A DNA stretch of 64,000 nucleotides from Anthostomella pinea (lineage: Eukaryota > Ascomycota > Sordariomycetes > Xylariales > Xylariaceae). The position numbers and the translations under genes are program-made. Positions 56,565 through 64,000 of the stretch are shown here, piece by piece. The notes beneath the pieces were generated by a model. That model saw only the letters and a program-made list of their open reading frames with translations. It searched no databases and had not been told where the DNA came from. Location of the stretch: positions 6,820,001 through 6,884,000 of the forward strand of contig CAUWAG010000003.1 in NCBI GenBank assembly GCA_963556695.1, in the 5' to 3' direction. Numbering within the stretch: position 1 is the stretch's first letter; each line of letters opens with the position of its first letter.

Positions 56565-56571
56565 CATGGTC

Positions 56572-56785
56572 TGTGACGGCCTGCACAGACCTTCCCACAT
56601 GACAAGCGGATACTTCCCAATAGGGGAAGGATCTGACCAGAGGATCCCCTTAAAGGGGCAACCTCCCACTGTACCTATCTCTCTCTCTCTCTTCCTTTCC
56701 TCTCTAGTCTTGATATTCTCGTCAATAGAGTAATAGCTGCTTGCTGCAGGCCATGTCCCAGCTCCCCAGTATGCTCGCCGTGACA
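56572..56785 (-). mobile_element. Solo LTR, family 2 (214 bp), behind the P450
   Basis: Reverse orientation relative to the copy at 40233. Begins TGTGACGGCC and ends CGCCGTGACA in the plus direction, flanked by TGGTC on both sides (56567-56571 and 56786-56790). Identical length to the copy in Copia integrase and only a few substitutions apart, so both are young. Confidence 0.93.
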
Positions 56786-57318
56786 TGGTCTGACGGAATG
56801 TTGCGTGTAATAGCCTTTGCGAATTACAATATTACAGCTCTACCATGCAATGATGAAAAGTTAGTGACTTCAGCGCCATCCATACCGTAGGTTACCCATC
56901 GGCAGAGTTTCGAGGTCTCTGGTGGCAACTCATCAAGTCTGTGATATCGACATCATCGTCAGGCAATTTCGATCGGTCACCAGTTATCACCATCGCACAG
57001 GGTTCCGGAAATTAAGCAATGCGTCCTGAAGCTCTACCCTGTCTTCACATCAGCGTGCTATGAGGGCATCATGTCATATCTTCTGATTTTCTGCTTAGCG
57101 TAGGCTGCACCGATCGCGTGGATCATCGCCAGATCGAGGTGTACCCTCTACCCTCAAACGCCGCGTACTCTCCAGGCACGTAGAATCAACATCATGGGAG
57201 CTTCGTCTAGCGCCACAGCCTTCTTCACCCACGTCTAAGATGCTCAAATTCTGCCGACCAGGCTGAAACTCCTCAACCCACGGCCACGCCGCTCACTCAT
57301 GCTCCATGACAAGAGAAA
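56786..57318. other. Intergenic spacer
   Basis: About 530 bp with no gene recognised, between the solo LTR and the 3' end of the minus-strand zinc-binding protein gene. Confidence 0.5.
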
Positions 57319-57737
57319 TCATTGGAAGTCGTTGGGCCAGCACTTCTCCTTGGGCCAGAGCTTCTCGTTGTGCGTCTGGGCGTGGACCTCGAGCTGGATC
57401 TTGTTCGTGTTGATGATCTCCTTTCTGCAGTTCTGGCACTGTACAAACAAACCCCACTATTAGCATCACGGCAGGGGCTAACCGCCGCATATCACGTCGC
57501 GACCTGAGATGGATGATAAAGATGGTGCGCGAGCTTACGATGGAGGTCGGCTTGGGCGCCTTGACGGGCAAACCGTTGGCCTTGACGGGCGCTCTCTTGC
57601 CAGCCAGGTCGTCGGCCTTGTGTTTGCGGGCTATCTGGGAGGCGGCGTCAGCGCTGCGGACTCGCCTTGCGGTGAGGGAGGGCTCGGTGCTCATCATAAT
57701 TCCAGGGACTTACTCTGTCTTTCTTGCTGATAGGCAT
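57319..57737 (-). CDS. Small C2H2-type zinc-binding protein (DUF1909/At2g23090-like)
   Basis: Three exons on the minus strand, 57737-57714, 57634-57539 and 57438-57319, give 79 residues. Both introns are phase 0: 79 bp (GTAAGT...CCCAG) and 100 bp (GTAAGC...GTACAG). The first exon codes only MPISKKDR. The basic N-terminal half (ARKHKADDLAGKRAP) is SERF-like; the C-terminal half reads PTSICQNCRKEIINTNK, QLEVHAQTHNEKLWP and KEKCWPNDFQ, with CxxC and HxxxH zinc ligands and the invariant WPxxxCWPNDF-type ending of this small eukaryotic family. Function is not established. The gene cannot be seen as a single open frame; the splice phases and the conserved end make me confident. Confidence 0.9.
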
Positions 57738-57989
57738 GGTTGCGTTGTTTGTAGGCGATTCTTGTGGTGTGGTGGCATACGATGAGACGAGATGCGCGGA
57801 TTGTTCTGAGTGATGAGGGTGGAGGTAGGTTGTTGGTTGAGAGTTGGTCGAGTGAAAAATCTGTGGAGCTGCTTTTCTCCCACCAGACTCGGAATTTATG
57901 GGCCCGAGTTTGCCGTTGCCGGGCCGGCATCGGCTGGCATTCCCGGTGCCCACGCTGCGGGAATCCGCACGAGGCTCGGGCTATCATCG

Positions 57990-58375
57990 TAGTCTTCTTT
58001 AATATAAATATACTACTACAATTAAAACTAACTAATTTTAATAGATTAGTTTTACTTTAAAATTTTAAAAGTTTACCTTTATAATTAAATAGCTACTAAG
58101 TGTATTTAATCGAAATTTGTAGAAAAACGTTATGTAATAAATAATTTATTTGACCGTTTAAATTATTCATTTTTTTATTTACATCGCCGCTAAAAAAAGT
58201 AATTTAAAGTGTAAAAATAAAGCCCGTACATACTATTATAACTATACGGCTATAATATAACTATTAAGGCTATTATTACGTAATCTTTCAAAAGTTACCT
58301 AGCTAGCTAGATAAATATACCTTAAAATAGGTATATATTAAATGCAGTTGTAAGTACTATTGTCGCGGAACCGCT
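57990..58375. other. AT-rich island
   Basis: Nearly 400 bp made mostly of A and T (TAATTTTAATAGATTAG, TTTAAAATTTTAAAAG and similar), with sharp borders to GC-balanced sequence on both sides. Stops in all frames. It looks like the end state of RIP on a small repeat or a decayed transposon. Confidence 0.7.
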
Positions 58376-58500
58376 TTAAGGCTAGCAGAGCCGGTATTAC
58401 GTCACCCCTTTTAGGGCCAGCAGTGCCGCTTCTCGGAGGGAAGCGGCGTCGCCTGGCTCGCTGCAAAGCAGCGTTTAATAAATAGTACATATTTTTAAAA
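58376..58500. repeat. GC-rich segment with short internal inverted repeats
   Basis: Directly beside the AT island: GGAACCGCTTTAAGGCTAGCAG and GCCGCTTCTCGGAGGGAAGCGGC, the latter able to form a GCCGCTTC/GAAGCGGC hairpin. Probably part of the same decayed repeat, kept because it is poor in CpA/TpG. No homologue in the window. Confidence 0.4.
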
Positions 58501-58529
58501 AATTATGCTTCCTATCTCTAAGTATCATT

Positions 58530-58577
58530 CAGGTGGTGGTGTTCCCAGGTGGTGGTGTTCCCAGGTGGTGGTGTTCC
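58530..58577 (+). repeat. 16-bp tandem repeat, three units
   Basis: Three perfect CAGGTGGTGGTGTTCC units, followed by a partial fourth (CAGGTGGT). CCCAGGTGG recurs at about 58666, outside the array. Confidence 0.9.
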
Positions 58578-59491
58578 CAGGTGGTCGGACCCTACCCGTA
58601 TGCGTGGAGCAGTGTTCATTGAATGATATCTGCCTTTAGGTGATAATGCCACCTGTTTTAAAGTACATCCCAGGTGGATGTGTTTCAATGGGATGCGTTG
58701 ACCCCAACTCTCTGGGCTGCGCGCAGCGCAGACCGGAGCGAGCTGATAAGCTTGTCTACATAGATGGATATCATAGGCCTAACTGCTTGAGACTAACAAG
58801 TGTACATGAAGACATCTAGTGGAAACGGGAAAAGCATGCAAGATGATGAAGGAACGAGGGAGGACCCGTCAACCAGTCATCCAGTTCGTGCGTACCAGTC
58901 GGGGAGAAGGGTTGGCTGTGACCGATGCCAATCTGCTCCTATATACGGTAGAGATGTGTGAACATGTACATGCCCTTCCAAGGTCAGGCTTCCCATAACG
59001 GAAGATGCTGCTGTCGACATTCGTTTCTTATCTTTCCCGGACGACTATTCACTTTCAGACACGCAACATGAATTATGCTCTGTTAGAGATGTTATCATTA
59101 CTACATCAACGTGATTCCCCTGGCGCGTGGTTTTGCGCTTATTTGTCGCTACCATCCCGCCAAGGTCGAGGATCATCGTCGAAACCAAGTAAACCCTGGA
59201 GTTCCTGGTCCGTAGTTGACGACGCTTGAGACTTCCGGTCCTCCTTGCTTCGTCTCTCAATCATATGGGAAATGTTTCTTCCCTGACCTGTGAGAGACGC
59301 AATCGACCATACCATCCGGAGGCCTTAGCCATATATAGATACAAGTAGACGCAACACAATCCATGACGTCTCCCAAAATCAGTCGCTTTCCTCATGATCC
59401 GAAATCAAAAACCCCTTGACTCCTTGGCCGATGCAGTGTTCTCTGGCGCCGTGTTCTCCAGAAGGCTGGGTTCTCCTCGTCACGATGCGCT
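58578..59491. other. Intergenic spacer downstream of MEX67
   Basis: About 900 bp without a recognised gene; the right part should contain the MEX67 3' untranslated region. Confidence 0.5.
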
Positions 59492-59543
59492 TATGGGGCT
59501 GTCGCGAATGCTTCAGCGGGTAGCTGAGCCTATTTGATGTTCG

Positions 59544-61742
59544 TTAGCAATTGTGAGAGTGCGCTACGGGTGGAATACTTACTCGTTTCTCGTTGAATGT
59601 GACCAGAGCCTGATCGAAGTTCCAGTTGGCAACATCTAGGCACAGCCGCGAGTATTCGGCGTTCATGCTCGTCTGCTTGCACAGTTCTATGATCATCTGC
59701 TGCTTCTGTACTTCCTCACTAGGCTGCGAAGCTGGTGCAGATACTGATGCCGGTAGAAGGTTGTATACCTTGAGGGAGAGCAGATCGCTGATGACACGGA
59801 TGGGGTTCCGTCCAGGTACACCGGGACCAAGAACGAAGGTACGTGAGAAGCTTCGCTTAGCCGTCTTCATAGTATCGGGCTCTTGATCCTCAAACTCGCC
59901 ATGGATGGTGATGATGATCCCGTCAACCCCGATCGGATTCTGACCTGTCGGATCCGCAAGCCCATGAACAGGATGACAGTCGATGATGTACTTGTCTAAC
60001 TGAGTTGGCAGATCCGGGTGTCGGGTGGGAGGAAGCTGCTGCCACACACCCTGGATCAAATGAGTGCCAGTGAACAAGCGCTGCTGTCGAGCTGATGTAT
60101 GTGTGATCTTGGTGTGGTTCCGCGAGAACTTGATATAGGCACCCCATGTTGGTGGATGAAGATCAGGTGCGTGTGGAGAGCGGGAGTTGACGGCAATGGA
60201 GAACGTGCTTTGGTCGTCATAGTATTTGGCTGCCAAACTGTTCCGACCTGCGTCGTACATTTGAATAAACTCCGTGATGAAGTTTTCGCCGACTCCGTTG
60301 ATATCCCGGAAGTCAGCACCGCTCTGCGGGATCGGAGTGGGCCTGGTTGCAGCTTCTTCTGCGGCTACCTGTTCAGCTGTTCTAACCTGAACGCCGCTGA
60401 GATTCAGAAGCTTCGGAAACCAAGACGTCAGTTCTTCTTTGTAGCTAGGATCCATAACTTCGATGGGGTTGTCGTTGAGAAGGAGAGTCTGGCAGTTGCG
60501 GAGGCGATGGCGCCACTTTTGGAGACCCTTAATATCCTTGAACTGATTCTGGCTGAGGTCCAGGTTGACCAAGTCGGGGAAGGTGTCGGTCAGAGACATG
60601 ATCTGAAGCACGTCGTCGACGTTGTTGCCGGAAAGACTGATACTGACGACCGCATCGCGTTTCGCTTGAGGCGTCTTGAACAGTTGCTCGCAAATGGCCA
60701 TCAACGTACGAAACAACTTCTCGGGCGTGCTTTCTCCATTGAAAAACCCCCTCTGAGCGAGAGCTGGATCTTCGCCGAGGGCAGAGAGGTTCAGCAGCTT
60801 TGCGTTGACATCGTAACGCATGCTAAGGACGCCTCGTAGGTGTTGTTTGATCTCGAGAGCGTTCGAGGACAGCGTCGAGGATAGCGCATCAGAACCACCG
60901 ACGGGGGTTGTGTCCGCAGACTGTGAGATGCGGAGCGTTGTTCCGGCAAACGCAAAGCCGTTAACCTTGAGTATCTCCTCCGCATCTTCCTTGGTTGACG
61001 TGATGTAAACGAAGTCACCCTTTATATGTGACTGCTAGATGTTAGCAAGGTAATGAAACCTTGATAATAATCTAGGATTCCGGGATAGGCACGTGGCTCG
61101 GTCGAGATTGTCTGTCTCCTCGTTTTTTGCGAGCTAAATGGCATAACGATTGCGGAGAAATTGCGTCGCTTCGTGACCTCCCAGATCCTCGGTTAGGATA
61201 CTAAGACATACCTTCTTTATTCTGATGTGCCGAGCGGTCTGTCCAACGGTTTGCGCTTTTCGTTCCAGGAAGGTCAGCAGTTCCTTGAGTCCACCTCCTT
61301 CGTTGCTGGCAGCCTTGCTCGACATCAACCCCTCTACTACCAGCGTCATGGTAGCAGGAGCACGACGATCCCGTGCGGACGTGATGCGGGAAGACATGCC
61401 ACCGGGGCCGCCGTTGAGGGCTCGTTGGATGATTTGTTGCGCCTTCGCGGTGGGCCGCGGGCCCCGGGAAGATGTCGCAGCTGATCGAGGAGGCGGGCGG
61501 GATGCCTGTCCAGATTGGGCAGAGTGGTTGTTGCCACGCCTGCCACCGCGAGACGAGCCGTTCGTTCCAGTAGGACCGTCCATATCCAGGTCGCCATCTC
61601 GATCGGTTCTCACTGCACCTGCGCCTCGGCGCTTCGCGACACCGCTTCGAGTAGTGGCCTTTCCACCGTTTGTCGCAGAGTTTCGGGGGTTGCGCGCGCC
61701 GGAGGGGGCAGAGCCTTTTCTCGGGCCGGTAGGAGGAGCCAT
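59544..61742 (-). CDS. MEX67: mRNA export factor MEX67 (TAP/NXF1 family)
   Basis: Minus strand, exons 61742-61212 and 61031-59544 give 672 residues; the 180-bp intron (GTATGT...CTAGCAG) joins IRIKK to SHIKGDFVYITS. Domains: Gly/Arg/Ser-rich N-terminus with RGG-like GSSRGGRRGNN (residues ~60-85), RRM-like fold about 155-235, leucine-rich repeats about 300-400 (NLDLSQNQF, LLLNDNPI), NTF2-like domain about 425-612 that pairs with Mtr2, and TAP-C UBA-like domain about 619-668 (MIIELCKQTSMNAEYSRLCL, NWNFDQALVTF) that binds FG-nucleoporins. The 3' end is uncertain: a GTAAGT donor directly after FNEKR, a GCTAAC branch and an AATAG acceptor (59530) suggest one more intron, but the downstream exon then reads LPLKHSR..., one base out of the LPxEAF-type ending expected; unspliced, the protein ends VSIPPVAHSHNC. 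Divergent from MPH1. Confidence 0.93.
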
Positions 61743-62599
61743 TGCGGTGGATGGCAGGAGGACGTAGGTGATGTCGGGCGAGAGGGAAGTGAATAGCGAA
61801 GAGGACGCTGGGGTCGTCAAAGGCGACCGGAATGAGTGTAGATAAAGGCGAAACAACAATAGCGACGGACGAGACAATGCGCTTCCGAGAGATCGTAGAT
61901 AGAAGTAATCGTAGGTGGGCAAGGTCGTAGGTGGGACGAGTGAGGGTGGTTATGAGAAGTGCCGTCGGACGAGGCTAACTTCCAGTACCGGTAGAGGTGG
62001 TGATCATTCGGTCGCTGGTCGAGACGTCTCTGGAGGGAGAAGGTTGCAGGTGCGGCGGTTCCAGAGACGATTCGGAAGGTGGAGAAGAAAGAGAGTAACT
62101 ATTAGGCAGGAATCAGAACCTTACGCTTCCGCGCGATTGCTGCAGAGAACAATAGCAGTCGCGGAGGCGGAGGTGGATTGGAGACGGTGGAAAGACGAGA
62201 GTGACGTCGGGACAAAGACTGCAGAGATAAAATGGAAGCAGCGAAAGAAAGCTGGAGGTCTAGCTGATCTTTAATGCACAGACCACGTGTACCTGAAGAG
62301 TTGACTCACCTGTGTGCCCCGCCTTTGACCGCATCAGGGCAGCAATGATTGGCAGAAGTCAAATCAGGCACTGCTAGGGCCCGCCAGGCAACTACCGAAG
62401 GCAGAGCTGGGTCAGCTGACTTCGCGACATGGTCCAAGCGAGTACAGGCAGTCGGCATTCTCACCCCCGATTCTCACCCCCGACGCGTCGTCTGGAAGAG
62501 CATCTCATCCATGGATGCGTGTTAGATCCATCATCGGATCACCGGCCCTTTAACACTCATCGACGCGCCCAGTCATGCGACCTCCACCCAGCCATTATC
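61743..62599. promoter_or_regulatory. Divergent intergenic region MEX67 / MPH1
   Basis: 857 bp between two start codons pointing away from each other, so both promoters lie here. Purine-rich GGAG/GAAAG stretches on the plus strand (61900-62260) are pyrimidine-rich leader on the MEX67 side, typical of fungal 5' leaders. Open frames here lack domains. Confidence 0.65.
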
Positions 62600-64000
62600 A
62601 TGGATTCAGATGAATTCGACGACGATATTGCCGACGAGGATCTGATCATTGCCGCTACGCAAGTCCAAACCTCAAACCGCGTCCAGTCTGCCAAGCTCAA
62701 TAACGGGCGATTTCAGCCCCACGTCCAACACACTCCAGCTCAGATACGCCAGACGACATCAGCGGTATGATCAATTCTCATTCGTTCATTATGTTACCAA
62801 ACCTGCTCGTTGTTCAATCCCTCTCACTTTGTACCGGCGGAATAGCAATTCAGATATTCCCGCGGACAACCATCTCGAGAAACTGGCTGGCTGACGCATG
62901 TTGCAGGTACGAAAGACCTCGTCAAACCTCAATGGCTCCTCCTCGTTCGTTGATCTCGCGGATCTCCCCTCGAATGCATTCTCGAGTTCACCCGCTAGTG
63001 CGGCGCTGAGCGGCCAAGCCCGCAGAGGCTTTCGGCCAGCGCCACCAGTGGGTGGTCCAGCAACTTCGTACAGACAGACAACACTATTTGGCCAAACCGC
63101 TCTGGCACGTCAAGAACCGGAATCTACACAGCCGAATAAGAATCGGGTGTTCCGCGCAGATTTACCACCAGAGGCACCAACTCACCATGATGTTGATCTG
63201 GAGGCGATGAAGACGTGGGTATACCCTACAAATCTGGGCCCGACCCGTGACTACCAATATAGCATCGTCAAGAATGGCCTGTTTAACAATACTCTCGTGG
63301 CCTTACCGACCGGATTGGGGAAAACGTTCATTGCGGCTACCGTCATGCTAAATTACTTCCGCTGGATGAAGACTGCCAAAATCATCTTCGTGGCCCCTAC
63401 CAAACCTCTTGTCTCACAGCAAGTCGACGCCTGCTTTCATATTGCTGGCATGCCCAGGTCGCAGACCACCCTCCTGACGGGTGAGATACCGCCAGCCCTC
63501 CGAGCTGAGGAATGGGAGTCTAAGAGAGTCTTCTTTATGACTCCCCAGACGCTGGAGAACGATCTTTCCTCCGGATTCGCCGACCCCAAGTCTGTCGGTT
63601 TACTCGTTGTGGACGAGGCCCACAGGGCAACCGGAAACTACTCATATGTAAAAGTCGTCACCTTTTTACGACGCTTCTCGACCAGCCTACGTATACTTGC
63701 TCTCACCGCCACCCCTGGCTCCAAGGTTGAGGCAGTCCAAGAAGTTATTGACAACTTGGGTATTTCACACGTGGAAATCCGCACGGAGGAATCGATTGAC
63801 ATCCGCCAATACGTCCACCAGAGGGATGAAGATATTGTTGTCCTGGACCCGTCCGATGAAATGAATTACATCAAGGAGATGTTCTCTAAAGCGTTGAAAC
63901 CCCTGGTTGACAAGCTGAGCCAGCAAAACATATATTTTGGACGTGATCCAATGTCGCTTACCACGTATGGTCTGGTCAAAGCTCGGCAGGACTGGAATAG
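62600..64000 (+). CDS. MPH1: ATP-dependent DNA helicase MPH1 (FANCM family), 5' part
   Basis: Exons 62600-62764 and 62907 to beyond the window end; the 142-bp intron (GTATGA donor, GCTGAC branch, TTGCAG acceptor) is phase 0 and joins TTSA to [10 protein letters not shown]. The visible 419 residues start [20 protein letters not shown]. They include the Q-like [20 protein letters not shown], Walker A in [13 protein letters not shown] (about residue 190), motif Ia [23 protein letters not shown], the DEAH box [14 protein letters not shown] (about 290) and motif III LTATPGS, all as in superfamily 2 FANCM/Mph1/Hef helicases. The protein dismantles D-loops and reverses forks, directing recombination repair to non-crossover products. 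The second helicase lobe lies outside the window. Confidence 0.95.

Overview
The window is a piece of chromosome from a filamentous ascomycete (Pezizomycotina). The evidence is short 49-306 bp introns with GTRNGT donors and CTRAC/CTAAC branch sites, small intergenic spaces around housekeeping genes, retroelements typical of these fungi (a Tad1-like LINE with RNase H, Copia), and RIP-like C-to-T/G-to-A decay of repeats. I cannot fix the class from the sequence alone.

Layout: 1-5.4 kb is a decayed LINE (copy A) carrying a solo LTR and a SINE. 5.4-34.1 kb is a gene-bearing block: a kelch/beta-propeller membrane protein, an inner nuclear membrane protein (SRC1/HEH1 type, minus), a nitronate monooxygenase, an alpha/beta hydrolase (minus), a BEM3-type PX-PH-RhoGAP protein, a bZIP factor and a membrane-anchored alpha/beta hydrolase. 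About 5.8 kb (18.4-24.2) and 2.3 kb (29.1-31.4) within it hold no gene I can recognise. 34.1-54.0 kb is a transposon nest: small repeats and an inverted-repeat element, an alpha/beta hydrolase gene cut by a reversed Copia fragment, a Copia element split by a solo LTR and by a nearly intact LINE (copy B), then a decayed LINE in reverse orientation (copy C) with two solo LTRs and a SINE. 54.9-64.0 kb returns to genes: a broken cytochrome P450 with a solo LTR just behind it, a tiny three-exon zinc-binding protein gene, an AT-rich island, the mRNA export factor MEX67 (minus) and, divergent from it, the start of the DNA helicase MPH1, which runs off the window.

The most informative structure is the retroelement system. 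Three LINE copies, two copies of a tRNA-headed SINE whose 3' end copies the LINE 3' end, and two small LTR families with clean 5-bp target duplications allow the order of events to be read. Copies A and C share the same nested solo LTR, the same nested SINE and the same RIP-like stop codon, so they are one mutated element that was later duplicated in inverted orientation; they now flank about 43 kb of genes. Copy B is young, almost open, and has a perfect 13-bp target duplication, yet all three copies have the same in-frame TGA in ORF2.

The host genes do not form one pathway. SRC1, MEX67 and MPH1 are nuclear housekeeping functions (envelope, mRNA export, recombination repair), BEM3 is polarity control, and the hydrolases, nitronate monooxygenase and P450 are accessory metabolic genes. 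All coding calls were made by reading frames, splice signals and motifs by eye; no database search was run.
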